Shown here: positions 44,746 through 57,203 of the stretch, one piece after another | How positions within the stretch are numbered: the stretch's first letter is position 1 | Layout: every line of letters begins with the position of its first letter | NCBI RefSeq assembly: GCF_947179515.1 | Contig: NC_067483.1 | Coordinates: forward strand, 86,572,335-86,636,334 | Source of the DNA: Apodemus sylvaticus | Taxonomy: Eukaryota > Chordata > Mammalia > Rodentia > Muridae | Length of the DNA: 64,000 bases | Direction of reading: 5' to 3' | Notes under the pieces: generated by a model | What the model saw: only the letters and a program-made list of their open reading frames with translations | Database searches by the model: none | Told to the model about the DNA's origin: nothing | Made by a program: the position numbers and the translations under genes

Positions 44746-47392
44746 AAACATGGGCTTTGGGGGAAAAGAAAGGCAATGATTGATAAGGACTGTATCTGGG
44801 ATGAGCTGAGGCGGCCTCTGGTATGTGATCATATCACTGCTATACCTGCACCCCTCTCACTGATACTGATATAAAGTCAGAGACCTGGTTTATCCATTAA
44901 GTAATTGCTTCAATAAATCCTATCAAGCAGCTAATTTGCAAGAATACCCTGCAAGATTAAAAGGGTAGAAGTGACAGATCGGTGGGGACGCATACTGACA
45001 AGCGTCAGAGATACCCACTGGTAAAGAGATAATCTCCTAAAGCAGGGAGAATCTTCCCAACTGACTGGACCTTGTGAGAAGGGAGGGAGGCAAGTCCACT
45101 CTTTCTGTTGACTACTTTTATATTTCAGAGGCCTGTTCCAGTCCAGGGAGTTCTCAGTATCTTGCTACCACATCAGAAGAGGTACAGGAAGGAAAGAATA
45201 GCTGAACTCAAATTTGGCAAAATAACATTAACCCAGTACCACTGTCTAAGTTATGGTGATGGTCCAACATGACCTGTGGCAATGCAATGTCACCACAATG
45301 CATTGTCAACCAATGTTAGGTTGAAATCATTCACTTAACCTTAGAAGGTCCTACAAAGAAACCAGAAGACGGCTCATGCTTCGAAGAGGTGTGCTCTAGG
45401 ATCCTATGACCTACTGTCAAACACATCATCCGTCATCGTCTACAAATGGAAGCTTTCTGACCATTTGGGGGGCTCTATGGGATCTTTACTGCATGACACA
45501 CATGACGAAAATATTATTAACATACAAACATTAAAATAGATTTAGTGAATAACCAGATTTCATTTTCTCCAAGCAAATGAGTTAAAGACAGGGAGGTTGG
45601 GGCTATAGCCTCCCGGGATCGACACCCCAGCATCAGTCACCTGCTTCATCCTATGACGGCAGACACAAGGACTCGGGCTGCTCATCTTTTCTTTATACAC
45701 TCTTGAAACTGGAATGGGGCTCAACCACTGTTTCACCTCTCTCGGATAAAACATCCTGACATTCCATCCATCCCAACACTTTTGTTTTTCCTGGCAGAAA
45801 TTTACAAGGTTAATGCAAAAATCTAGAACCTAAAGAGAGCAATAATCTATGTTGGGCCACACTGGGTGCTTGGGGCTGTAACAGTTAGCATCCTGACTGG
45901 ATTAGAGCAGGAACTTCTAACCATATTCCTCAAGTACAATAGGTAGCTGAGGCTGTGGGGGCTGGAAAGGTGAGGAGGTACAGGCAGGCCCCTAGGGGCC
46001 CCTCCCCTTTCAGAATATCAATAGGTATCTATATATACTCTTTGCAATGACAGAATGGGCTCCTGTATCTGCTTTCATTTTTTTTAAAAAATTATATTAA
46101 AAGAGGAGGGGGTTGTCCATTGAAATACTTTAAAAACACACCTTCGTGGTTTCTAAATTTCTATAGATCTCCAAAGTTTTGTAGTCTACACGCCATTGAT
46201 TCTATTGTATCTTAATATTCGCTGCTTAGAGTTTTGTTTGAAAATCACATAAAACATTGCACGAATGGCAAGTAGGTGCAAGACAGATGGCTAGGCTTCT
46301 GCTACCTTTGATGTCCAGGTGTTGAAGAACTTGCAGTAGACAAACAGAAGCCTAGGTGGGAACAAACAACTCAGAATCCCCACAAAGTGAAAAGCTCAGA
46401 TGTGCCCCTCTCTCTTCCCTCAGTATGGTTTTTTTTGGGGGGAACAAAATAAAAAAGATCAGAAGACACAATTTCATGGATGTTGAAATGTACACAACAT
46501 CTCTTTAATCTCACACAGCAAACTTCTGGCTATCTTGTTTGCTCAGAGTTGAATTTCTATGTGGAAAAGAATACATAAGGGTGTGGGGGGACGTGTGCTG
46601 TGGGCAAGCATGCCCCGCACTGGTGATGCCTAAGCATCCATAAAATCAGTCAGCGATGACTGCATTCTCTAGGCAAGGGGTCCCCAAAGGAGGGCACGTG
46701 AGCTGTCTAGTCAGGGTAGCTGGGCACATCACGAAAGCCATGATTTCTGATTCTGGAGGAGAACCAGAGAAGTTACAGCCTCTGTTAGGATGGATTCAGA
46801 TGGAGTCAGAGCTCACTCGAGCTCTAGACAATAAGGATGATTTTTATCAGAAACAAAAAGGTGTGAGCAATCTAGATGGGCTTTTATCATCATTTATAAG
46901 CCTAGATGAAACGAGTCATGTGACCAGCTATGGAGCCTCGCACAGCACTTGAGGGTGACGGTGTCACTAGCATTCTACACGAGCTTTTGTTGTTGTTGTT
47001 TAACAGTGGAGAAGCAGGCAGGAAGACCCAAAGTTTAAAGAGTTTATTGTGAGTCTGCGACGGAGAGCCAGCATGTTAAGGGTGTGCTTCCAAGTCCGCC
47101 TGACTCCACTGCTTGTATTCTCCTGATAAAGCCACAAGCACCGCACCACAGGAGAGGGAGAGGGAGAATGGGTACCCACCACTTCTGTACACTCAGCCCT
47201 GGGCTACATCAGACAAGGCACTTCTCACCTTCTCCAGCATCACTGAGCATCTGTAAGAGGCTCCTCTTAGTAAATATGGCTCAGGATGGGAGAGAGGTAA
47301 TGACTACAGACAAGAAGAAAGCCAAGGTGGGGAAAACCCACAGGCTTCAAAGTAAAGCCACGCTTTAGGAACCACTCACCACTCACTCCAGC
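44746..47392. other. long unique block, nothing recognised
   Basis: About 2.6 kb with no transposon I can assign, only a (GTT)n patch near 46989-47003 and an A/T run near 46080-46100. A 98-codon plus frame (46656-46952) has normal codon composition but no known domain, no splice context I trust and no nearby poly-A signal. I do not call it a gene. Confidence 0.45.
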
Positions 47393-47418
47393 CACACACA
47401 CACACACACACACACACT
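47393..47418 (+). repeat. (CA)n microsatellite, short
   Basis: Thirteen CA units. Confidence 0.9.
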
Positions 47419-47576
47419 AAAGCTGGAAACATATGGAGATTAATACGATCCTCCTTGACCAAGGTTGACATGAGCTTCCCATAGTTTTGCTGAAGAGCAA
47501 TACAAAAGTCCTGATGTGCTACATGAGTGTGACAGCAAAAAGCAATGTGCTAGAAAAAAGAAAAGTGTTTTAGCCA

Positions 47577-47687
47577 AGGGCTGGAGAGATGGCTCAGTGG
47601 TAAAGAGCACTGACTGCTCTTCAGTGTGCTCATGTACATATAATAATAATAATAATAATATAATAATAATAATAATATTTTTAAAAA
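47577..47687 (+). mobile_element. internally deleted B2 SINE with (TAA)n tail
   Basis: Starts with the B2 5' end 'gggctggagagatggctcag', but after 'ctgctctt' jumps to the 3' region 'cagtgtgctcatgtacatat', losing most of the middle, B-box included. A (TAA)n tail (47640-47676) follows. Perfect 10-bp duplications gttttagcca flank it at 47567-47576 and 47688-47697. Confidence 0.9.
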
Positions 47688-47717
47688 GTTTTAGCCATAA
47701 AGGCATATTAAACACTT

Positions 47718-47836
47718 GCCAGGTGTGTTAGTGTATACCTTTAATCCTAGCACTGTGAAGGCAGAGGCAGGTGGATCTCTGTGAGTTCAAGGCCCGTCTG
47801 GTTTACAAAGTGAATTTAAAAGAAAAAAAAAAAAAG
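47718..47836 (+). mobile_element. B1 SINE, moderately diverged, 3'-shortened
   Basis: 'gccaggtgtgttagtgtat', 'acctttaatcctagcactg', 'ggcaggtggatctctgtgag', 'ccgtctggtttacaaagtg' then a poly-A tail. The terminal 'cagggctacacagagaaacc' part is missing. Confidence 0.92.
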
Positions 47837-48582
47837 ATAAACATTTGAGGAACTAGATATGACTAATCAGACTGAAAAATTACACAATGAATCTATCAAA
47901 ACATGTCAGTTCTAAGTGTTTATGTACCAGTTAAACTAAATTTAACTGAAAGAGGGAACCTCATATACTCAGTCTGTAAACTCCTAACCTCAGATGAAGC
48001 AATGCAGGCATGGTTTCAGTTGATATACTTTTCAAATCAAAAACTATTCAACAGGAATTGAATCTTTGCCCGTGTGGGCAGTGCTCAATTATCTGTCCAC
48101 AAGTAAGGACAGATAATTAACTCTACAGAACAGCCATGTAGGATGGCATCTTAAGTTAAAAACACCTCCTCCTTATCCTGCAAGAAGAGAATGAAGTTGT
48201 GCTTATGCACCATTCACAAATGCCCAAGCTGCACCAGAGCTCCTTTCCTCTTTCTTTTGGCAAATGATTTCCTTTATCACTTCAAGACCAAGCCAGTATT
48301 TAAAAGCCTTCCTGTACTAACTCCATGCTTGCCTCTCCTACCCCCACATCCACCTCCAGGAACTTTACATTTGCCCTCTCAAACTCAGGACTGCATATTC
48401 TCCCTGGAATTCTGTCTACCGGACCAAGGGTGTTTGGTTTTGTGGAAGCTATTTCCAGTTCTTTGAACAGACACTATTCTCTTGACATTTAATTAATATA
48501 TTTGATGGAGTAACAGAAAGTCCTAAGAGCCTGAGTGTCTGAACATGATTTCCAAAGCATGATGGGAACTTTCTTTTTCACA
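47837..48582. other. unique sequence with one inverted repeat; possible L2 piece
   Basis: Holds the perfect 12-bp inverted repeat at 48087-48118. The C/T-rich stretch 48230-48480 could be an old L2 3' part, on weak similarity only. Confidence 0.4.
48087..48118. repeat. perfect 12-bp inverted repeat, 8-nt loop
   Basis: aattatctgtcc at 48087-48098 is the exact reverse complement of ggacagataatt at 48107-48118. Confidence 0.9.
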
Positions 48583-48709
48583 CCTTTTTGTTTTGGTTTT
48601 GGTTTTTGAGACAAGGTCTTGCTGTGTAGCCCAGGCTGGCTCAGAACTCACAGAGATCCACTCAGCTTTGCGTTGGAAGCCCTGGGATTAAAGGAATGCA
48701 CCGCAGGGC
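48583..48709 (-). mobile_element. B1 SINE, moderately diverged
   Basis: Plus strand: a T/G-rich tail, 'gagacaaggtcttgctgtgt', 'agcccaggctggctcagaac', 'ccctgggattaaaggaatgc', the reversed B1 order. Confidence 0.9.
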
Positions 48710-50229
48710 ATCTCTCTGCTTGATTCTTCACACTCTTAACTAACAATATACAAATAATTACATGCCAGCATATCCATGAAGTCACACATCTAAGTTATTT
48801 AATCCGGGGATTACTGGGCTCTATCCGCTATCCTCAATGTCAAAAATGGCCTATAAGGTAGAAAAATGTTTAACGATTTTTGATATTCTTCACAAAATAC
48901 CATCACTTAACAATATCCCACTGTGCACTGTTCTCATTCAATTAAATAAATATTAGCAGCATTCACCAAAGTAGTGCCCATGTTTAAATTGTCTTGATGC
49001 AGAACCGATGCTAGCGAAGCAAGATGACCACTTTAATATTGGGGTGGGGGATGGGCTGAAACGTGGGGAATAACTCAATGGGACACACAAGCAGCGCTCA
49101 ACCTTCGGAAAGACGACGACGGAACGACAAAAATAAACACACATGCTCTCCCTCAGGGCTCGGGTTTGTGGTGGAGAACAGGGCTGACTTAGAGCAAGAT
49201 GCTGGATGATAATTTGATAAATGCTGTTTACGTTTAAAATGTGATTAAACAGCATTTATAATGAATGTACTTGGGAATGATGAATAATGTATCATATGAG
49301 CAGTAAAGGACAATAGAAAGCGACTGTTGGAGGGACCAGTTCTTCCCTGGCAGCTGCCCAAAGCCATTACAGTATTTTCCTTTCTCAGGCACTGAAGTTA
49401 GAACTCTGCCAGAGGCAAAATCCTGCACAGGGGGTGGAGGGCAGAACAATTCCCACAAAGCCTTTCCAGTACTGCCAGGTGAAAGCGAACCTGACCTCAC
49501 CCTCCATTAGGCTAGGTCAGGATTACCCATAACACTGTGCGCTCCTTGTAGGTCCAGGACACAAGGGTGGATCTTGGAGAACCCTGTGAGCTTCTCCTGA
49601 AACTTGTTTCGTCCAGAATTTCTATTTAAAGACAGGAAACCATTCCCCAAAATAACATCCTTTTTTTTTCCTAACTTGAAACTTGCATACATAATTAGAC
49701 ACAGTCTTAATTTGAATTGATTCACTGTGTATTTTTCTAAATCAAAAGAAGTTCTTTTTGTTAAAAAAAAATAAGTTGTTACTTGGATTTATTTTGTAGA
49801 GAAAGTTGAAATGACTTTCAGGCCAACTAACAGGAAATAACTTAAGTCTATATCCATATACACCAAGCAGACATTTTAGGAATTGAACTAATGAGAGTCG
49901 GGCTCTGTCTCATGCTCCGTAGAGAGGCTAAAGGTCCTGGGTCTTTAAGGGGGAAAAATGCATGCAAACTAATTTCCAGCCCCCCTCTCACAGTACCAGT
50001 TCGATGAAGAGCTCACTGTTCTGGCTAAAACTGCAAAGGAGAGTTAATGAGGTCCCAGAAGTACACAAACACAACAAATTAGGCCAATAAATCAACCAGG
50101 TAAAAACCACATAAGCAAGGAAGATGAGAATAACTGAGTGTGGTGAAGACAATTTCCTAGACATCAACAGCAAACATCATAGCAAAGGTAAAACGTTACA
50201 GCCATTTCAATAAAAGGAGAGATTTGACA
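48710..50229. other. repeat-poor AT-rich sequence
   Basis: About 1.5 kb with no assigned transposon. Includes the hairpin at 49217-49259 and short poly-T/poly-A runs (49661-49670, 49763-49771). Confidence 0.45.
49217..49259. repeat. perfect 14-bp inverted repeat, 15-nt loop
   Basis: ataaatgctgttta (49217-49230) and its exact reverse complement taaacagcatttat (49246-49259). No terminator role is expected in a mammalian genome. It could fold as a short cruciform. Confidence 0.9.
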
Positions 50230-50680
50230 GATGACTGTCAAAATATTGTTTCGAAGGGTCTGCCTAATGTAAGAAGCTATTTAAAAATGATATGAATAAG
50301 TAGGTGGCATCTTTATAGATAAGATTACATACTTTGAAAATGAAATTTTAATTAAAAATTACTAAACTACTGAGAATTTAGTCAGTACACAGATTTGAGA
50401 TAACTACACAAAACTTTAACTTTTTGGAATACAAGGAACAGTTAAAAGGATCAAATGAAAATACTTTTTAAAAACTAACATATATCATAAGATATCAAAA
50501 CAAATCTGACAGAAACCATTTAACAATGATATAAAAATAGAAAATGTCATTGAAGAATATGAAAAATGATATGAATAAACAAAATCTTTCCAAAATATTA
50601 ATCCCTTAAAACATCAAACTTTCTAAAGTTAATAGATAAATTAATTCCACAAGAACCAGTAAGAATCTTATATAATCCAC
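50230..50680 (+). mobile_element. ancient L1 ORF2 remnant (L1M/HAL1 class)
   Basis: Very AT-rich, with a run of phrases that follow the L1 ORF2 reverse-transcriptase 3' region: 'gaatttagtcagtacacag', 'atgatataaaaatagaaaatg', 'atgatatgaataaacaaaat' and 'aaagttaatagataaatta'. All frames are closed by stops. Confidence 0.55.
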
Positions 50681-50914
50681 TAAAGTAATTTCTATGTTCA
50701 TTTGCAACAATAGCCATTGGAATGAGCAGGGGTGGGGGTTACAAGATATTAAACTGCCTGTCAGCCATGAGCAAGCTCAACTGCCTGCTTCCTCCAGCTC
50801 TGCCCTCCTCCAAAATATTTCCACCCTGCCCAACACTGCCATCTGCCAGGCAACAAGGCTTCCTTTTGGCTCCTTATATACCAGAAGTATAGCACCTTCT
50901 ATAATAGGAAATCC

Positions 50915-51045
50915 AGAGTTAGGTGGTACACATCTGTAATCCCAGCACACAAGAGGCTAAAGTCAGAATAGAATGAGTCCTACTATAGCCCAGACCAGAG
51001 AGCAAGACCCATCTCAAAAACAGAGACAAACAAAACAACAGAAAT
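50915..51045 (+). mobile_element. B1/PB1-type SINE, diverged
   Basis: 'gttaggtggtacacatctg', 'taatcccagcacacaagagg', 'gagagcaagacccatctc' then an ACAAA-rich tail. Confidence 0.75.
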
Positions 51046-52007
51046 AAGTAAATAAGTGAGGAAACCCCCATAATCTTTAAACGAAACTGTATTTTAGGGC
51101 CTTTTCACTCAAAATAAAAGAGGCAAGGTGCAAAGCTACAAGAATCGGAATGTCTGACCCAGCAATATTTTGGTGACAAAGTAAATACATTGAGAATGTT
51201 TATTAATGAGATTATGACAGGGTACACCAGGTATCAGGATTATGCATAAAATACACATTTTTCCAAAACGTATTTTGTTCCCCTGGGATATGTAAAAGTA
51301 GAGTCCAGGATGCAGGCAGTACTTTCTAAATGCCAACTTTACTTGTGCTGGTGGCTTGTGTGAACTCACTGGTCCTCCATTTTCTTCTCACCAAAACAGG
51401 GACAAGATGGACTTCACAAGGTTGCTACCATGTTTGAGTCAAATTCTGCATCCAACAAAAAATGTATATTCTTGGATCAAAATCCAGAAAACTGTCGTGA
51501 CCGAATGTCTCCGGGGAAACTCTGATTTTAAGACAGTACAGACCTTACCCTGGGCACTCTGGTTCCAACAAACCTCAATGAACACATCATTTTTGATGGT
51601 GTGTGCCCAAACAGGAGGTGACAGTAATGACTTAAGTGGAATAGACTTGGCTGGGATTGTAGGGAAACATGGGGGATCCCAGCAGGCATGAGGCATGGCA
51701 CGGAAACCCTGGGAGACTGAGACAAAGACGGAGGGTTGAGGGAGTTTTACTAGAAAGCCTATAAGGATACACTCATGAACAGAACAGAGCATGAACAGAA
51801 CTGGAAACTATCAAGGGACCATGGGTAGGTGGCTTGCCACAGTTTGTCAGGGGTGACTTCAGTGCTTCCTTCATGGAAGTAACCAAGAAAGCACAGGTAA
51901 ATGTTTCATAGAATTCAACTGAACTGGGCTACGATCCTGCCCTAGTCAGGTTTAACTGACAAGCAAATAGGTATGAAGGGAAAATGGGCAGAATATAAGA
52001 AATCACT
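51046..52007. other. unique sequence, nothing recognised
   Basis: About 960 bp. Frames of 111 (plus) and 117 (minus) codons overlap at 51356-51792, which argues that both are chance. Confidence 0.5.
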
Positions 52008-52095
52008 TTGCTTTCCCTCCCTCCCTTCCTTTCTTTATTCTTTCCTCTTTTTTTTTCCATCTTTCTCCTCCTTCTCCTCCTCCTCCTCCTCTTGA
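52008..52095 (+). repeat. pyrimidine-rich tract (CCTT)n/(CTC)n
   Basis: Mostly C/T over about 85 bp, the likely T-rich tail of the minus-strand SINE to its right. Confidence 0.85.
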
Positions 52096-52245
52096 GAGGG
52101 AGAAATGCTAAGTCAGAATCTCATGTATTCCTAGCATGGTTTCACATTCACGAGGTTGCCCAATTAGCTTTGAATTTGCTACAATCCTTCAGCCCCAGCT
52201 CCCAAATCCTAGGATTATAGGCATGTATCACCACGCCCTGCTCAA
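52096..52245 (-). mobile_element. B1/PB1-type SINE, diverged
   Basis: Plus strand: 'cagaatctcatgtattcctag', 'cagctcccaaatcctaggat', 'tataggcatgtatcaccacg' read as a reversed 7SL-derived SINE. Confidence 0.7.
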
Positions 52246-52748
52246 ATGAGCATTTTCTAATGTGTGAGTTAAGTCTAGGAAACTGTTTTCACACATACTC
52301 AATGAGTCATAAAATCTTGGCAGGAGTTAGACACTGTCTAATCCATGTAAAAATTCCAATAATTAATTACCACTTACATATCTCACTAGTGAAAACTGGC
52401 CTAGACCAAAACAAAATATGCACATTTTTAGATAAAAGCAAGAACTGAATGAAGCCAAATATAAGTTGACATTGCTACCAATAATAATAACAAGGGAAAC
52501 AGCTTTATATTAGAGAGATACATATATTAATGTAACTAACATGCAGCCGTTTACAAGACACAGATAGGGCCATAAATTAAAAAATAGTGTTCTTGTTTTG
52601 AAATATAAGATCAGAAGTTCAGCAAAGGCCTTTCTTAGACCCATCCTCACATCTCGAACCTTTCTTCATTTCCCTGATTAAAAGGATAAGCCTTTAATCT
52701 TCTTCAAGTGTGAAGAAGCAGCTGTTCTATGTTGTCCAGTCAGGTAGA

Positions 52749-52751
<3 letters not shown>
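52246..52751. other. AT-rich unique sequence
   Basis: No gene or repeat assigned. Possibly conserved patch near 52310-52420 rich in ATTA cores. Confidence 0.45.

Positions 52752-52839
<88 letters not shown>
52752..52839 (+). repeat. (CT)n(CA)n compound microsatellite
   Basis: About 28 CT units (52752-52807) switch directly to about 16 CA units. Confidence 0.97.
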
Positions 52840-52843
<4 letters not shown>

Positions 52844-53149
52844 CACAGAGATGACAACAGCTAAGTAATGTCTCAAACAGGCTCAAGGTACAACATATTT
52901 GTTAAGCGATCATCAGGTGAGTTGAGGAGAAGGCCTTCCATACAGAGGCTTCAGAAGAAGGTGATCAAGAACAATGGAGGAATAGAATTGAGATTCATAT
53001 TTAAATCCATGCATCTACAGGCGTCAGCTTCTCAGCCATGTGTCAAAATCACATGTGAGAAGAAGGCCTCCTGAACAAACACTAAGGGCAAAGCTGGGTG
53101 CTGGCCATAGGGGCAAAACCAAGCTTCCGCCTCAGTCCATACAACCGTC
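52840..53149. other. unique sequence, nothing recognised
   Basis: Short spacer before an L1 fragment. Confidence 0.45.
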
Positions 53150-53700
53150 AATTCAGACTGCAGCCAAGACTTTAAAGACCTGAAAGCCAGAAACCCCAGA
53201 GTGAAGATCAAGAAAACCGTGTCGAGGCACACACAGGTATCGGCAGCACCTCTCCGTCCTGTTCTGATGGGACAGAAAATAAGAACAGAAGAACTGACAA
53301 GCCAAATTTAGAGTTCCTGCACGGCAGAGGAAGGAGTCATAAGGATGGAAAGCCAGCCTGCCAGATGGGAAAGGCTTAGCAGATGCTCATCTAAAGGCGT
53401 GAGATCGAAAACCAGAATATACAACACACTCAAGACATTAAACACCAAGAGACAGAACAGTGTAATCAATGGGAAACTCAGCAGACAATTCGCAGTGGGT
53501 AAAATAGTCAATGAACACATGAGAAAAACAAAACAAAAATAAAAATAAACAATAACAACAGCCTTCACTCATGGAGAAATGCAAACCAAAGCTACCTTGA
53601 AAGTGTAGCCCCTTTCTAAGTCAGAATGTCCCATCTGGAAACAGTGAGGAGCAAATGATGGTGAGGTCTTGGGGAAAGAGGAATGGTACCCAGGGCCAGC
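53150..53700 (+). mobile_element. old L1 ORF2 C-terminal region
   Basis: Phrases in ORF2 order: 'aaagacctgaaagccagaaa', 'agagttcctgcacggcagag' (normally 'agcttctgcacagcaaag'), 'aaaggcgtgagatcgaaaac', 'aagacattaaacaccaagag', 'tggagaaatgcaaaccaaag'. Frames are closed. Confidence 0.75.
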
Positions 53701-53980
53701 AGGGTGGAGACTAGTGACCCAGGCGGGAGTCAGGAAGGAGGCGTAAATCATCTAGGGACATAAGCAGAGTATTGCAGGACCCAGCCTTACAGCTTGTGGT
53801 CTAGATACTTGCATTGGTTGCTTTTCTTGTTGCAGTGAGAAGATTCCCAAAACCCAAAAGCAACAGGACGGGAAAAAAAAGATAAATCTGTCCACTGGAG
53901 CCGTAGGAGGAAGGAAGGGAAGGCCCCAAGATGGAAGAAGATGGTGGGATCCGAGCTTTGGGTCCAACCGGCACAGAGTC
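53701..53980 (-). mobile_element. possible MaLR-type LTR fragment
   Basis: From about 53810 the plus strand reads 'ttgcagtgagaagattccc' and 'aaaacccaaaagcaacagg', similar to the reversed 3' end of the solo LTRs in this window. The remainder is undetermined. Confidence 0.35.
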
Positions 53981-55920
53981 ATGAGAAACAGAAAGGGCTC
54001 TTAGAATGAATACCAAACATTGGAAGCCACTGTGGGATTTAGGGCATATGCGCTGGCTGCAAGGGGTGTGCAGACATTTTTTTGTTTTTTTTGCAGGTGA
54101 GTATGTGAACATGAACTATGAGGGTGCCAGAGAGGGGCAGCTTTCTTGGTTGAAGGAGTTAGTGTTTGTTCAGTGCCCTGACTGAATCTAAACCCTGAGA
54201 TTAGACCTTCATGTTGACCCTTACTAAGTAACAAAGAATTGTTGGTGCTCAAATGATAGAGAAGATAATCCAGGGGTGGGCGGGGGTATCAGTATCACCA
54301 GAGTCCCATGGTCAGAGTTGAAAGGATGAGGAGATTCAAGGCCACAGACTCAGCTCCATTCAGAAAACAAGAAACAGTAGAGGCATCTCAAGCACGGTTC
54401 TTGGAATATGAAGGGTGTTGTTAAATACAACCAAATATTACTTTCTTTTTACAAGATGGTGGGAGAGGGAGTCTCACAGAAGTTGGCCTTCATCTAAATG
54501 CAGTATAAAATTACTCACAAATCTTTACAGTTGACCTATAGAACTAAGACAAACAGGAGTTGTTTTCTCTTTTCAAATACTGATTTATAGATGGCTTCCC
54601 CCAACACTGGGAACAATTAGCAGTTAAGGTATAGGCCACAAACGGATTTCTAACATGGCACAAAAGGGGGAAAAAATCACAGGAAGAGAATGTCACTTCA
54701 TTTCTCTTCAACATCGATTATGACCGATTACTACAGGTGTTTTATTCTCCACGTTAGACTGCCCGTGACAGAAGCTTTCAAACAGACCACCATGTACACT
54801 CCCAGTGGCATTCTCTGCAAGCAACAAGCTTCTCTATGAATCATTCTGTCTGCTCACTGAAAAAAAAAAAAAAGAAAGAAAGAAAGAGCAAAACGGGAAA
54901 TAAGACCTTTGCAAAATTACATGACCAACAAAATCTCAAAGGTAGATTTGGACTCTTCTGATATGATCACAAAACTTAACAGACCCAGATGATTCTATAT
55001 CCATCTTACTCATCACCATTCTTATAAAAAGTCCAGCTTTAATGAAGTCCATAATGATCTGTGTAAAATACATTTAATTAGATTATAAATTGCCACATAG
55101 AGCAGCTGCACCATGCCTTTCAACATTTTCCTCTCTGAAGATCAGAGGATTGAAAGGGTATAAAACAGCCCATTCGGTTTTTCTTGTCTCTTAAAAAGAG
55201 AAGGAAAGAACCGTTAGGCAAAACTAAAGCCCCAGACAATGTTTATCGGGTGAAATCCCCTCCTGCCATATTGAGGGCTCCCATGAGGGGTAATGTGCAG
55301 GGCAGGATGGACAGGGATGGGTGGGGTGGTTGGTGAGCATGAGATGGAGGGCAATTGTTCTCTGCTCTGAAGAAGTCTAGCCACTTCCTGTGTGCTGCTG
55401 AGACCATAAGACATAATACTTCATGGTATCTAAATGAAACAAGTGCATGCGAGAGAAATATGATCTAATTAACATGTATTGCAGAAATCATCCTAACATG
55501 ATTTTCTAATAACAAGCAGATCCACTGTGAGTCTGAGATGGTGAAACTGAAGACCAATCTATTCATCCATGGATACAGCTAGCAAGTCAAGAGAGCTCAT
55601 GGATTTAATTCTGGTTGTGGAAGGGAAAAAAATGAGCATTCAATAACCACTAATTATCTCTTCAAATATAGGACCAGGGAATCCCCAAATATACAGACAG
55701 CCTAATAGCATGGCTTCTGGAATAAGCACACCCTTTGAAACTCTAGTGGTGACATGTGCTAGCCGTGTGAGTCTCAGTGGCCACAGTTGAACATGAAAAA
55801 AAAAAAAAAAAACAGTGTGTGCCTGTAAACTGGGGGACTAAGTACAGGACACCTTGACTTTCACTAACCTAGGCTAGGTGTCCAGTAGAAATCAAGAAGC
55901 AAGCATACTTGAGAAATTAA
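53981..55920. other. unique sequence with A-runs
   Basis: About 1.9 kb, A-runs at 54858-54885 and 55797-55812. No transposon or gene assigned. Confidence 0.45.
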
Positions 55921-56480
55921 ATTGGATCCCAAAAGGAATGAAGAGATAACCAGGTCAGAAGATTCAATATATTAAGATGTCAATCTCTCCCAAAATAGTC
56001 TATATTCAATAGCATTCTAACCACAGTGACCACAAACTTGTCCTACAATTTATATGAATTGGGTGAAAAGAAAACGACAAAAAAAAAAAAAAATCCAAAC
56101 TGATTTAAAAATGGAAGGGATGGGAGAAAGATTGCGTGTTAACAAAGGACACTTAGGCTATGACCCAAAGGCTCACTGAAAAGCCAGATCGAGGAAGATG
56201 GAATTGAAAAGGGATGTAAGTCGGAATCCATATGTGAATGACACAATCAGCTGGGTCCCAAAGGTCCAAAGGAGAGGCAGTGGGAGAAAGGAGCATCTCT
56301 TTGTCTGCTAACATAAGAACATCATCGAGGGATCAGAGGGGCAACTGGGTAGCTGCCTGTATCTCAGATCAGTTTCAAAAGTTAATTCAAAGTATATGAT
56401 AAATCTAACTGTAAAATACAAACTATGAATTCCATGAGGAAAATCTGTTCTTCGATGCAACACGTGGCAGGGGAAGAGAG
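55921..56480 (+). mobile_element. ancient L1 ORF2 remnant
   Basis: 'agattcaatatattaagatg', 'tcaatctctcccaaaatagtc', 'atttatatgaattgggtg', 'agtatatgataaatctaact' and 'gaggaaaatctgttcttcg' follow the ORF2 3' half in sense orientation. Strongly diverged. Confidence 0.7.
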
Positions 56481-57203
56481 ACAGATGGACCAACAGCAGG
56501 GACCCTAGAAGAGCAAGATGCTTGTAGACTCACGGCATCTGAAGCGAAGTCTGTTGCCGCTGTGCCGGTGTCACTGGGGAATTATTTCTATGGATAAGAT
56601 CTTCCAAGGATGCCTCTCTGAGTCTGCAAGAACCAGGTCACTACTCAACTGTGCTCTCCTCTGAAGAATGCACAAAAGTGGTGCTGAGGGCAAAAGGAGC
56701 CTGATTTGATGACTGCACCCCATACACCCAGACAACAGGACTGAAACACAGCAAGTGGGTCAGAGGTTCAACATCTGTAAGGCCTGTCTGCAGTGTGACA
56801 GACTATTTCTGACTGTTGTACGCGGGTGGCGCTGGAGGGAGCGCTATGGAATCTGAAGAGCATCGGGGGACATCACCTTGATGTAGACTAAGAATGTCGC
56901 TGGGCAAAAAGATCTGGGCATCTGGCCTTGGTTACATCATCAAGATCCTTACAGATCCCCAGAAACTGCTAGGGTACCATGAGAAGTTGCTATAAGCTGG
57001 TACTGATGGGAGGGGCCTTCTGTTCCACAAACAGGTCCCAATTCTGCAGCTGTAGGCTGGCAGTCTAAGGTTCTTTTTACATTTCTGTTTCAATAAAGAC
57101 ATACATTTCTTTAAACAGTGAAACTACAAAACAAAAAGTTTTTAAAATTAACAACTCTCTTCAACTTGTACCAATAAGGGAACAAAAGGGTAAGCAGAAC
57201 TGC
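56481..57203. other. unique sequence, nothing recognised
   Basis: About 720 bp between an L1 remnant and a solo LTR. Confidence 0.45.

Noticed and set aside
46656..46952. 98-codon plus-strand frame in unique DNA with ordinary composition
   Set aside because: No family similarity that I recognise, no credible splice signals or poly-A context. A transcript or conservation would be needed to call it.
50836..50852. Possible third CTCF-like site (minus strand 'ctggcagatggcagtg')
   Set aside because: Two mismatches in the invariant CCA part of the core; too weak to list.
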